A stretch of 64,000 nucleotides of DNA. It comes from Bactrocera neohumeralis (taxonomy: Eukaryota; Arthropoda; Insecta; Diptera; Tephritidae). A model generated the notes under the pieces. The model saw only the letters and a program-made list of their open reading frames with translations, ran no database searches and had not been told where the DNA came from. The position numbers were made by a program, and so were the translations under genes. The stretch covers positions 63,489,528-63,553,527 of the forward strand of contig NC_065921.1 of assembly GCF_024586455.1 (NCBI RefSeq). Reading direction: 5' to 3'. Shown here piece after piece: positions 1 through 10,751 of the stretch; within the stretch, counting starts at the first letter, position 1, and every line of letters begins with the position of its first letter.

Positions 1-276
1 TTACAATTGCCACGACTTGTTGTGCAGTATTATGTTCCGTTAATGAAGCCCTTTTGAAAGCCTTGTTTGCGTTGTTTGTAATGCTATAATAATCTAAAAT
101 TTACTATAACTCTCTAATAGTTACTGTCGGCTATAAAACAAGCCAATGTTGTGATCTCTACAAAATACGCTTCAAACTCACTTTCTGAACGTTTTTCACG
201 GCATTCACTTGTTGAAAATATATGTATGTACATATGTCGCTCCGCCCTAAAATGGATTTTCTTCTTGTAAAATCGG

Positions 277-470
277 TCTTCCTCTTTCTCTGCTTCCTCT
301 GGTGAGTAATGGACGAATACTTTCTAAACTGGAGTGTTCTCATCCATTTGGACGACCCGACTTAGCCAGCGTAGCTGCTGTCTTTTAATTCGCTGAACTA
401 TGTCACTGTTTCGTAGAACTCATCGTTCCATCGACTGCGGTATTTGCCTGTATAACTCTCGCCAACAGGT
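277..470 (-). mobile_element. RTE non-LTR retrotransposon, 3' fragment
   Basis: The minus strand matches the C-terminal coding end of the RTE element at 29.6-32.8 kb. It reads as RWNDE, then a VQRIKRQ-like stretch, then a MDENTP-like stretch, in the same order as the long copy. Only about 190 bp is recognisable. The reading frame does not stay open, so it is a dead 5'-truncated insertion. The 276 bases before it show no coding signal and may hold further decayed element sequence. Confidence 0.7.
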
Positions 471-1318
471 GTCAAATTAGCATGGTATTAAGCAATTGAA
501 GTGACCACCCTGTATGATTAAATGCCGTCCAATGCAGCAGCAGCGCGCCCACAATGCTTTTTACCGGCATCAACAGCAACTTTCGCTCGATTTTGCCTAC
601 CACTCAATAGTACTGTGGTGACCCAACATGCCTCCTCACCATTTTGCCGCCTTTTCATTATTTAAGCGTCAGTCGGCGAAAACTTTATAATCTGTTAATT
701 ATTTGTCTTATGCCAAGTTGGCGAAATTTTATTGCTTCCTCCAGCTCACAGTTTTCATATGCCTTCGCATACAAATTGTAGCAGACATTGCATACATCTC
801 TCTCGGTATTGGTTATTTCAAGGTGAAATTGTGCAGTGTTGCTTGGGCTGATAGAAAAAAGATCCAACAAAATTAAAAATATTCAAAATGTAAATGTGCA
901 CTTTGAGCTAATCGGGGGGAGTTGGTATCGGTCAAAAAGAACTGAATTTTCAATTATGAGCACTTTGAAAAAATTACTTAAATGTTGTAAAATTAAAATT
1001 TCGAATTTCTTTTAAAAAAGACAAAAAAGGTAATTAGGTTCTTAAAGCTGAGCCTGTGAGTTTTATTGCACTAAATTTTTACAATATATCATTTCATATT
1101 CTTAAAGTCAGTCTTTGAATTCTGATGCAAAGTACGACCATCTTTACAATAGAAGTAGATACAAATTTCAAAATTGAAACATTCTAATATGCATATATGT
1201 ATATATATATATATTTTTTTTTTTAAGACAAGGTGCTTGTGTAATCTTAATATTTTTATTTAACTTAAAAAATTACTTGTTCTTAATTAAAAAAACATAA
1301 AAATAATATTTTTTATAA
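471..1318. other. No gene recognised (AT-rich)
   Basis: AT-rich sequence with short homopolymer runs and a TATATA tract near 1200-1220. The short open frames have no family resemblance. Confidence 0.5.
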
Positions 1319-1390
1319 CTCCCCGACGGGGAATTGAACCCCGGTCTCCCGCGTGACAGGCGGGGATACTGACCACTATACTATCGAGGA
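1319..1390 (-). tRNA. tRNA-Asp (GTC)
   Basis: A 72-nt sequence that folds as a complete cloverleaf on the minus strand. The 7-bp acceptor stem is TCCTCGA with TCGGGGA, allowing one G-T pair. The anticodon loop CTGTCAC carries GTC, which reads GAC/GAT (Asp). The T-arm contains GGTTCAATTCC, the B-box of an RNA polymerase III internal promoter; the A-box lies in the D-arm. No intron and no encoded CCA, as normal for a eukaryotic nuclear tRNA. On the coding strand a T5 run lies about 15 nt downstream and can act as terminator. It is identical base for base to the two other Asp copies in this cluster, while the flanks differ. Confidence 0.97.
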
Positions 1391-1710
1391 TTGATATTTA
1401 TTATTTGAGTGAACCTGTGTGTTATATACACTGTAAAAAAGATAATTTGGATTTGAAAATAAATGAAATTTAAAAATGTTTAAATTAATTTGTGATTAAA
1501 TAATAAAAGGTTATAAGATAAGTTGCTGATAACCAACCATTCGAAGCGAAATACTTTCATTTCACTCTTGTAAAGTAAGTTTTATATTAGTTTGCATTTA
1601 AGACTAATAAAATGAAAAATATGTAGGCAAATGGAATTTTAAAATATAAATATAAGCTTATAAATTTAGCATACAATTATTTTTTTTTGTGCGCAGATAC
1701 GATAGATGTG
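1391..1710. other. Spacer between tRNA-Asp genes
   Basis: 320 bp of AT-rich DNA between two oppositely oriented tRNA-Asp genes, whose 5' ends face each other. It must therefore hold the upstream regions of both. No TATA-like element can be chosen confidently in such AT-rich sequence, and no ORF is credible. Confidence 0.5.
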
Positions 1711-1782
1711 TCCTCGATAGTATAGTGGTCAGTATCCCCGCCTGTCACGCGGGAGACCGGGGTTCAATTCCCCGTCGGGGAG
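1711..1782 (+). tRNA. tRNA-Asp (GTC)
   Basis: A 72-nt cloverleaf identical to the copy at 1319-1390 but on the plus strand. It has the anticodon loop CTGTCAC (anticodon GTC), the B-box-like T-arm GGTTCAATTCC, no intron and no encoded CCA. A T5 run at 1808-1812 is the likely Pol III terminator. It is divergent with the upstream copy and convergent with the downstream copy, whose 3' end lies 195 bp away. Confidence 0.97.
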
Positions 1783-1977
1783 ATAGTTATACATACATAC
1801 AGTGATATTTTTATTATGAATTCCTATAGTAATTTTAATATTTTTAATAACGCTTTTAACTATACATAAGAAAAAATGTAGGAAATATTAAATTATGACT
1901 CCAAGAATTATTTTTTTTTTATCAAATTAAAAATTTAATACTATCTAAAAAATTAAGAAAAAGTATATTTTCTATTT

Positions 1978-2049
1978 CTCCCCGACGGGGAATTGAACCC
2001 CGGTCTCCCGCGTGACAGGCGGGGATACTGACCACTATACTATCGAGGA
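1978..2049 (-). tRNA. tRNA-Asp (GTC)
   Basis: Third identical 72-nt tRNA-Asp gene of the cluster, on the minus strand: same GTC anticodon, same B-box and same stems. On the coding strand a T5 run (plus-strand A run at 1958-1962) follows the 3' end and fits termination. Identity of all three copies with diverged flanks suggests purifying selection and/or gene conversion, and argues that all three are functional. Confidence 0.97.
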
Positions 2050-3667
2050 TGTTGAAGATTTTGAAAATAAAGCCGTATATGAGAGCTCTTCATTTATTAC
2101 AAAAAGAATACGTTTGTTTTGTTTGAATGTGGTTAAAAACTTTTGAGTGCTTTTGGTAAGAAATCAAATTCATGACAAAATAATTCAAATACCTCATAAT
2201 TTGACATAATTTTAGTAAGCTGAAGTTGCTCAAATTCTTCTTTATTATATTAATTGTGTTTCTTTTAGCGCAATATCCGATATTCAAAATAAGTATACTT
2301 TTTAAAACTATTCCACTATCATATTTTAAATCGCCAACAACAAATCAAAAACTAATCAACGCCATTTGAAAGTTCGATTGCCTTGCTGTCTTGTTCATTA
2401 TGTACGAAAACATGTGCGCACATGAATGACCTTCACTCACTTACACTAAAACATCTCGCCCGCACTAAAGTCACTTAAAAAGAATTGTAGAAATAGAAAA
2501 ATAATATGGCTGCAAGCAACGACCATTTTGTTTAAAAAATTTATTTAAAAACCGTGCAAAAATCGTTCAATCATTTCAGTTAAATACCAGGCAAACAAAG
2601 GTGCACAGCAGGTATTGCTTGCATTTCGTTCAGTTGGAAAGAGCGGCAGCTAAGCAAAACTGCTAAATGAAATTCTCAAATGAATGAACTGAGTCAGCGG
2701 CATTATCAATGCATATACGGTACATACATATGTATGCATATAAAGTATTTACGAAGTGTGCTGTGTCGCTATGTGTAAATATGTATGTATGTATATGTTT
2801 TTAAGTCGGTAGGTACACTATGAACGCAAAAGCCAAGAAATATCTGGCCACACTCAGTATAATGGTGCTGGCCAATGGCTTATGGCGAGTTTCGTTCGAG
2901 CATTCTCACACAATTAACTAGAAAATTACTTTTTACTGTAGCACTGTTGTTGTTTGTTCACTTTTAAGCACATATTTCAAATATTTTACATTTCTTATGG
3001 CTCGTGCGCTCTTCCTCTTGCTTAAAAATCTATTTTCTTATGTATGTATATATGTATATGTACATATGTATGTATATTCAAACCTACATACATATAAAAT
3101 TGTAAACTGTCGGCACAAAGCGCTTCACATTTGTTTTCCCATCTACAGTAGATCTCAAAACAAAATGTTCGTCGATGAAAAATATATACATACATATGTA
3201 AGTAAGTATACGTTTGCGCAAAATTATTTCTAAACAAGATTAACGTTGGATTCGGCTCTAAAGGGAGTTTAGAGCTCTCAAGAAATTTAAAAACTTCATA
3301 TAAAAAAAACGCTTAAGAAATGATCAAGAAAATTTCCTGAGGTGAATTTCTTGTACTAGTAGTAGTAGCTCTAAATAATCGGCTACTAATTTTTAATAAT
3401 TCTTTTTAATAAAATGCGTCTATGGCAATCCTTGTTTTGCGAAGAAACATGAAATCGACAATTGTTGGAAAATGAAAGTAATCATTAAATTCATCCTACA
3501 TTTAGTTAAATTCATTATTATGAAATATAGTTCATTTTGAAATGTTGTATAAAACTTACCAAACATCAACCACATTCCTTAAATCGCAATGAAAATATTT
3601 ATATACTGACACACGTAAGCATATTTCTTTGTTTATTTTCTCGAAATGGTGTTTTCAAAGTCGGGTT
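2050..3667. other. No gene recognised; palindromic microsatellites
   Basis: AT-rich DNA with several short palindromic TACATA/TATGTA tracts (for example around 2720-2800, 3040-3090 and 3185-3200) and a small AGT repeat near 3355. Overlapping short open frames on both strands around 3000-3240 are products of the microsatellite, since they translate to Tyr/Val/His repeats. Confidence 0.5.
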
Positions 3668-4454
3668 ATTATACCCTGAACAGGGTACATTAAGTTTGTC
3701 ACGAAGTTTGTACCACCCGGAAGTAAGCGTCGGAGACGGAGAAGTATATACATACATATATAAATGATCAGTATGTTAAGCTGAGTCGACTTAGCCATGT
3801 CCGTTTGTCTGTCTGTTCGTCCGTCTGTCTGTCTGTATACATACGAACTAGTCCCTTAGTTTTTAAGATATTGTTTTGAAATTTTGCAAACGTCATTTTT
3901 TCTTCAAGAACCTGCTCATTTGTCGGAACTGCCGATAACATATAGCTGCTATACAAACTGAACGATCGGAATCAAGTTCTTGTATGGAAAGCTTTCACAT
4001 TTGACAATGTATCTTCACAAAAGTTGGCACAGGTTATTTTCTAGGGCAACAATGTAATCTCCGAAGAAATTGTTCAGATCGGCTTACTATAGCATATATG
4101 TAGCTACCATACAAACTGAACGATCGGAAAAAAGTTCTTGTATGGAAAACTTTTGCATTTGACAAGATATATTACCGAAATTTGGTATATATTATTTTCT
4201 AAAGCAACAATTTAATCTCCGAAGGATCGGAATCAAGGGCTTGTATGGAAAACTTTCGCATTCGACGTGGTATCTTCACGAAATTTGACATGGATTACTG
4301 CTTAAGGTAATAACATAATCTCCGAAAAAACTCAGATCGGATTACTATAGCATATAGCTTTCATATAAACTGAACACATACTTACTAAAAGAAATGCACT
4401 TGTGAAGGGTATATTAGCTTCGGTGCAGCCGGAGTTAACGTTTTTTCTTGTTTT
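3668..4454 (+). repeat. Dispersed fly repeat with hairpin ends
   Basis: The block starts with a perfect 7-bp stem palindrome (TACCCTGAACAGGGTA at 3672-3687). Near its right end it has a second hairpin (GCTTCGGTGCAGCCGGAG) followed by a T-rich tail. Inside, a unit containing ACTGAACGATCGGAA and CTTGTATGGAAA recurs about three times, and a GTCT/GTCC-rich stretch lies at 3800-3840. A partial second copy with the same right end occurs at 51872-52293. It has no coding capacity. I recall this sequence type as very common between fly genes, but I cannot assign a class; the 3' hairpin hints at a non-autonomous rolling-circle or retroposon element. Confidence 0.7.
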
Positions 4455-6187
4455 ATTGTTGTTATTGTTAACCGATTATATATACATATATTTCAGTAAT
4501 TTATATATTTATATTTCAGTAATTAATCGAAAATTTTTCTCACCGATAAATATTGTTTTTTTTATAAACAATTTAAGGCCGAAATTTTGCTCAAAATCGA
4601 TTTTTTTTTTGCGAAATGTCCATTTTGTCAAAAAAATGTATTTTGCTTATTCCTTCTATCGACTAGTCTTAACATTACTTTAACGAAATTAATTAAGTAA
4701 TTTTGGAAAATTTAGTTCAAGGATATAGTGGTTTCGAAATAAACTAAAAACTTGACATACAGTTAAAAGATACCATAATATGTGTGAAATTTTTTGGATC
4801 AATAAATTTAAAAGTTCCTAGAAAAAATTCGCTTTTCGGAATCTAATTATGTATATACATACATATGTATATGTGCAACACTTCATGGTGTATTTTCATC
4901 ACTTGTCCTTATTTTATATCCCTTACCCTTAACAGTTGACTTTTGCTCCACCGTGTACTTGTGCGGTTTATATTGTCATACTGATTATTCTTACATGCAA
5001 CTTTCGGCATTTCCACTCTCGCTCTCGCATTAAACGCTGTATATCATATGTAGGTAAGAATATGTATGTACATATATCTGATCGTATCCACCATTAACAT
5101 TTGCCAGCACGCGATCGAAATGAATTTTGTATTTGTATAAGTATTTCTCGCAACTGCCGAACATTGTACACCAGCAAGATATTGTTGTTTAATGTTACCC
5201 CGCTGTTTATATTACTGTTGGGCCTTGCTCTTATGCCAAAGTAAAAAAGGTTGTAATTCTCCAAAGCACGCAGCTGACAACGGCATAATTGCTGCTTAAA
5301 TTTTCTGTTTGCCTAATAACAGCGTGGATCAATTTATCGATTTCACGTTTTACGAATCATGATCATCAACCGCCGCCGCATCACGATCAACATACATGAT
5401 GGCTGTTGTTGTTATGGTTAAGGGGAAAAGAGCTTATCGGCGACAGTTAAACAAACATTCGATTTCAATAACAATCGAGAGAAAGACGAGTGTGTAAGCG
5501 ATTACTAAAATGGAGTGATTTCGATTCAATATGAAGTATTAAAATCAAATTAATTACTAATAATTACTTCTCCTCCTTTTTTCCCGTTGACTCTCCATTT
5601 ATTTTGGTAAAATTATCACCACTCCGAGACTTTTTCAATCTACGTATATTCCGTTCTAAGTATCGCCTTCAATATTTGCTGCAAGTGTTGGCGATCACTT
5701 TAGGGTGGTTCGAATATTGCTCTCATGCTGCATGCGTTAATTTTTTCTACTAGGGCAAGGTTTCGATTCTCGGATCACATATCCCGGCACGCTTCTAGCC
5801 TGTTTACAAATTATAGATTTCTGTGAATTCACTTCCTAGAATAGATATGTATATGTATGTATCTGTCTCATTTTGTGATCTGTTTTCTTATAACATATTA
5901 ATTAATGTTTCATGATAGTTAAGTTGTTCGAAAATAATACGATATATAATTCTTAAATAATTATATCTGTATGTACATACATACATATATACTTATTTTA
6001 ATTTTTAAATAGAGATGATGAGAAAACGAGAAGGTATACCTTAGAAGTTACTGACCTTGCAACCTTTCATTTTGTTTTTTATAAAAATATTTTAGATATT
6101 TTAATTTTGTTTAAGTGAAATTACAATTTATTTGTAGTTATTTACCACCTCGTACTCAAATGTGCCATTTGCCACAAAAATATGACA
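4455..6187. other. No gene recognised
   Basis: AT-rich sequence with palindromic TACATA/TATGTA tracts at about 4850-4870, 5060-5080, 5845-5860 and 5970-5990. I see no exon-like open frame; the short frame at 4402-4683 translates to low-complexity hydrophobic residues. Confidence 0.45.
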
Positions 6188-6259
6188 AGCAGAGTGGCGC
6201 AGTGGAAGCGTGCTGGGCCCATAACCCAGAGGTCCGAGGATCGAAACCTTGCTCTGCTA
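6188..6259 (+). tRNA. Initiator tRNA-Met (CAT)
   Basis: A 72-nt cloverleaf with acceptor stem AGCAGAG pairing to CTCTGCT and discriminator A. The anticodon loop CCCATAA carries CAT, which reads AUG. The anticodon stem CTGGG/CCCAG contains the three consecutive G-C pairs typical of initiator tRNA, and the T-arm has GGATCGAAACC, which together separate it from elongator tRNA-Met. The sequence matches what I know of the fly initiator tRNA. A T6 run at 6278-6283 fits a Pol III terminator. It should deliver the first methionine in cytosolic translation. Confidence 0.96.
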
Positions 6260-6978
6260 TCTGAGGTTGAAGCAGTGTTTTTTATTTTTAATTTTGCTTA
6301 AAAATCCGACAAATTGTAAATATACTCGTATGTTATTTGCAATGTCATTTATACCACGCGATAAAGTATGAAGATAAAATTACTTAGTAGTTTTGTAATA
6401 TTAGCTATTGTCATATACAATTACTAAATAAAATATTACTCAAAAAAAATTTGCTTTTCATCAGTAACTTTCGTCTCAGTGTGATTTTCCGAAAAATCAC
6501 TGATTTTCGCGATTTTGTTTTTTAATGTTGAAATTAACTAATCCGTCCGATTTTTTTTTATAAATAAATATATTCATGAGGAATACAAAATGATTTTTTT
6601 ATGTTAATTTATTCTGTGTATAATAGTTAAATAAATTGTTGATGTGACACGTGAAAAAAAAACGTGCGATGTCCACGATTGCGGCCGAAATGTAGGTCTG
6701 AAACAAAAATTTGACAAAATGGCGGCGATTTGAACGAAAAGTAGCGACTTTGGCTCATTTTTTCAACAGTTTTTCGTAGACAAAAATAGGGAGATTTTAA
6801 ATAAACAAAAAAAAAAAACTTCAAAAGCGAAACGCTGTAGCAACCGTAATAATTTGACTTTTGATTTCAAAATTTGAGAGAATGTTTATTACAGTGTATA
6901 TTTTCCAATAATGCAATAAAAAAAAATCGGGTTTTCGAAAATTTCGCACTGATAGGATCGCTTGAAATATCTTAAATA
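6260..6978. other. No gene recognised
   Basis: AT-rich spacer between the two initiator tRNA genes, with many A and T runs. A minus-strand open frame at 6627-6824 starts with a poly-Phe stretch from an A-run and has no recognisable domain. Confidence 0.45.
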
Positions 6979-7135
6979 CTGTTGAACTTCCATAACACGA
7001 AGTTCACCAAACCTCAAACTCTTGAATTGGCAGTGGAAGTTAAATTTCATATAAACTTCCTTCCATAAATCGAACTCTCTTTAACTTGAAATTTTTTAGT
7101 GAATTATGGTTATTCGAGATAGAGAAGTTCAGCTG
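6979..7135. mobile_element. Short pogo/Tigger-like MITE
   Basis: A 157-bp unit bounded by TA on both sides (6977-6978 and 7136-7137). The ends are imperfect inverted repeats: the left begins CTGTTGAACTTCC, and the right, read on the other strand, begins CAGCTGAACTTCT; both continue to a CGAA. Further internal GAACTTCC/AAGTT and CGAA motifs resemble the subterminal repeats of pogo-type elements. It has no coding capacity. The TA duplication and end structure fit the Tc1/mariner/pogo superfamily. Confidence 0.6.
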
Positions 7136-7346
7136 TATTTATATTTAACTAATAAATTATATTTTAGGATTCTGCATTTGCATTTGTACTTTTTTTCCTT
7201 TAATTTGAAGTATTCCTTTGCCCTTTGTGTCACCCTGTTGTTTATATACACTGTGTGTCAAATATTCTATTCTAATGTTTTCATTTTCAAAATATGGAAA
7301 TGCTACGATTGCGTTCACATATTATATTTGGCAAAAATTTAATGGC

Positions 7347-7418
7347 AGCAGAGTGGCGCAGTGGAAGCGTGCTGGGCCCATAACCCAGAGGTCCGAGGAT
7401 CGAAACCTTGCTCTGCTA
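7347..7418 (+). tRNA. Initiator tRNA-Met (CAT)
   Basis: Second copy, identical over 72 nt to the gene at 6188-6259 and in the same orientation about 1.16 kb away. It has the CAT anticodon, the initiator-type anticodon stem and the same T-arm. A T8 run at 7438-7445 is a strong Pol III terminator. The flanks share no obvious similarity with the other copy, which argues that it is an active gene and not part of a recent local duplication. Confidence 0.96.
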
Positions 7419-9030
7419 TGCAAAATGGTTAACTGAATTTTTTTTACTCTTTTGCTTTACATTTATTTACAATTTATAATTTTTTTTTTATAAAACAAGG
7501 GTAAAATCAGACAATTTTTGAATGCAAATATTTAATTAATAGTTTTTATATACATACATATGTACATATATCGATACGACATATGTACATTTGTATATTT
7601 AAATACTTTAAATTAATACTAATAAACTTTAAACTAAGCCTTATATGTATGTAAAATACCTTTACATTAGTTCTTTCTTTCTTTCCATAAAATTCCGCGA
7701 TAGTCTGCACTCAAAATTATGCTACACATTTTTGGAATAATTGGATTTGCTTTATATACATACATGTATGTATAAAAACATTCATAGAAATGTATTTCAG
7801 TATGCACATATCTTGCATTCCTCCATCAGAATACGTATTATTTGCAGCGAAAAACAGTAAATGTCAAGCAGCGCAGTCAAACTGTCAAACGACGAAAAAA
7901 TATTGCAGTGAAAATTATCGCATAATTTGAAATCAAAGCGGAAAAGGGAATTTCAAGTGGGCTTAAATCGCAATCAATGATGCAGCAGAAGCAGTAAGAA
8001 CAAAAAAAACTGGATACAAACTTAAGTCAGTCGAAGCCAGTCAAGTACACGTGTAGTTGCAGTTGCGAAGGAAGCGAGCGGAGATAAGAGTAGAGAAGCG
8101 CTTTAAAAACTTCTAAAGAACAGTATAGCAACGAAAGAAGTCAAAATCGAAGGAAGGAAATTGTCAGCATAGCCGATAGTGGCGGAACAACTACAAAAAC
8201 GTATTAATATTAACAAGTAGGAATGCAATGTCGGTGATGTCATTCAAATTTTTTTCTTTTTCGTTGAGTTGACTATTTGCCGGCTTGCTGTTGGCGCGCC
8301 ATCCATTGTTGTTATTACTGCTACAATACGACAGCACTCCGTCTCAATCACAGGATAATCGTTGAAAAATCGCAAATGAAATAAACAAAGAGAACAACAA
8401 GCAAAAAAAAAAAAACTAAGCGCGGTAGTGAAGCTGTGTGTTGCCAGAGCAGCTGACACGAAGTGCAACGAAAGTGAATTGTGGGATTGGGACAAATAAA
8501 AAATAACAAGGAACGTCGAAAAGTTAAACGGGGTATATTGCATAGACGGGAAACGATTTTAGTTGGATGCGATGTTTGAAGGAGACCAATACGCATTTTG
8601 TTTTTTTATTTGTGAAATCGTTCAATACAATACTGCTGTAGGCATCCAATATCACGCCCTGCAGCCTTCCCAATGCTTAAAATTTAATAAAATTTTTAGC
8701 TGCAACATTCGGAGGCGTGTAATGTGACAATCATTTATTTACGTTTCCCATTGGTATCGGCGATTCAAAATACATACATACATATGTATGTATATAAGAC
8801 ATAATAATGACAAGAATAAGTGAAACATCTTTTGTGTTATGGTAGCGGAATATTGAGAAATGTTCAATTATATTTTGTATTCTCTACTTCAATTAGGCTT
8901 GGATTATTGTGTTTTTTGTAGCGTTATCTAATTCCCGATTAATAGGGATAATTGCGTTGGAAGTTTATCTTTATGCACCGACCTATAGCAAAGACTTCTG
9001 TCTGAAAAATGTTCGGAAAACTTTCCATAG
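7419..9030. other. No gene recognised; possible leader-like block at 7850-8600
   Basis: The first 400 bp is AT-rich with TACATA/TATGTA palindromes (7548-7590, 7755-7775, 8770-8795). From about 7850 to 8600 the plus strand turns richer in AG and less AT-biased, with many AAGTGAA, AGCAGAAGC and GAAGGAAG runs and stops in all frames. It looks like the untranslated leader of a fly gene on the plus strand, but no coding exon or splice donor can be tied to it. Confidence 0.35.
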
Positions 9031-9126
9031 GTATGGAGAGCTTGGGGCGTGGCCCTGCGACCCCTGTACTGGTTCAATAGTTGACCCGACAGCTCACCTC
9101 GCTGAACCAAGGGTCGTAAGAACAAG

Positions 9127-10622
9127 ATGAGCAAACAAAACACAACCACAACAAACAACCCAACTATAAGGCAACGACCCAGGACAACGACCACGGACAA
9201 TGAAAAAGAGCAGGTAAGCAGCGTAGGCAAAGAGGGTCAAGGAGCTAAGCGGAAGTTTAGCTTCCTTGACGCTCTCTCGCCAGAGGAGCGGGCGTTGTTT
9301 GAGGAGTATGCGAGGGAGGACGATGACGACATGCCCTCATGCAGCGGCGCTCGCCTGGCGAAAGTGCCTGCTGCCGTCGCAGCAGCTACGAGCGCCGCCA
9401 AAACCCCCTTAAGTAGGCCTAACGGTTCAGACTCCGGGGAGTCGCATCGGGCAGAGACCGATGGTGCTCGTAGCAGGATGAGGAGGCACAGAAGAGTTGG
9501 GCAACGCCCTCTCCCAGCAGCTGGAAAACCCGGCGGGTGTGACGACCCGCATAGGAAGGGTATGAGTGGAGCCAGCATGAAGTGGTACCTGCGTTACCTC
9601 CGGGACGGGAAGACTCCCGAGGCGGCAGAAGCGATGGTCAGAGGAAGGAAGGAAGGAAGGGAGCAATGTATCCCCAGCAAAAGAGCGCAACAGGGCCGTG
9701 TCAGCTCGCACGCAACGCAGCGGTACTAGTAACCGAGGCCCGGTCAGCACAACCCTGACCGCAAGGCGTGGCGAAGGAAGGGCAGCGCCCACGGACACTT
9801 ACGCCCAAACAGCGAAGCGGAAGAGCGGCCAGCTCACGCCACAGGAGCCCCTCAGCTCCAAAAGGATGAAGGGCGGCAACACGAGGAAAGCCGGAAGCCA
9901 ATCATCCGTACCAGCTCCACACCGGGTGGAGGAGGGGCGGCGCAGATATGCGGATACTGTTAAAGTCATCCGCATGGCTGTACTGCCTCAAAAATACCCG
10001 GCGCAGTTGCTCGGATCGGAGGAGCTTACCGTGCTCCAGGACCTCATAATGGATGAGGTATTCAGAGGAGACGATTACGCGGCATCCTTCCTTGGGGTGG
10101 ACTTCAATGGACTTGGGACGAACACCCGCCAACTGGCTGCGGGTGTTCGTCCCAAAGCTGGACGGCTGGAAGGGTCCCGTCCTTTGCGCGAAAAAGGCGG
10201 AGGACGTGCCAATCATGCACAGTATGACAATGTTCCTTTCCCGGTGCGGTGACAAGCCATACGAGTTCGCCCTAGGGTTGGTGAAGAATCAAAACCTGGG
10301 CCTCAGTATCGCAGCCTGGCGTGTCGTCAGCAGCGATATAGAGAAAGTAGGAGCAATTAACGGTTGGAGATTGTACTTGTACATAGACGATGAGTCGTAC
10401 AAGTACGTCCGAGCAGCTGGCTTCCGCCTGTATTACAGGTACAGCACGGTGGTAATGCGGCCCCACAAGCCGGCTGCGACTCAGAAAAGCGGGAGTATTG
10501 CAAAACAGGCAGCGACTGCAGCGGCTCCGGAGGTGGAAAGCATGCAGGTAGACGAGGTTGCGATTAAGCCCATCTATAGAAGGACAGGCTATGCCTGCGG
10601 CGACCCCTTAAATCCCAGATGA
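9127..10622 (+). pseudogene. ORF1 (gag-like) of the LOA-type element, frameshifted
   Basis: This is the retrotransposon's ORF1, whose product normally binds element RNA in the ribonucleoprotein. The ATG at 9127 follows the leader and opens a Ser/Thr/Arg-rich N-terminus. Next come an acidic segment with the motif SFLDALSPEERALFEEY and a basic linker. The C-terminal half (about 9960-10470) ends in WLRVFVPKLDGWKG and resembles the DUF4780 domain I know from insect LOA elements. No CCHC knuckle is visible. Three frames are needed: 9127-9729, 9698-10252 and 10053-10622. The second shift falls inside a perfect hairpin at 10115-10153. The stop at 10622 lies about 130 bp before the recognisable start of the endonuclease domain. 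Confidence 0.75.
10115..10153. repeat. Perfect 15-bp inverted repeat inside ORF1
   Basis: GGGACGAACACCCGC (10115-10129) and its exact reverse complement (10139-10153) flank a 9-nt loop. The right arm encodes the conserved LRVFVPK stretch. The left arm replaces expected coding sequence and sits where the ORF1 frame changes. Confidence 0.9.
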
Positions 10623-10751
10623 CAGTTATTGCGGCCAGGGAACAGAGCTACCCTCCACGCAGGAACTCCTTGAGGGGCTAGGAGACCAACTGGACGGCAG
10701 TGTGGTTGACGGCGGGGACGAGGATCTGCTCCTCCTCTATTGTAGTGACCG

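Noticed and set aside
2997..3237. Overlapping open frames on both strands with Tyr/Val/His-rich translations
   Set aside because: They are translations of a TATGTA/TACATA microsatellite, not genes.
8244..8596. Minus-strand frames of 82-99 codons with hydrophobic N-termini
   Set aside because: Phe/Leu-rich translations come from A-rich plus-strand sequence. No domain, and the plus strand looks like a leader.
9237..9798. Minus-strand open frames of 113 and 123 codons
   Set aside because: Antisense shadows of the GC-rich LOA ORF1.
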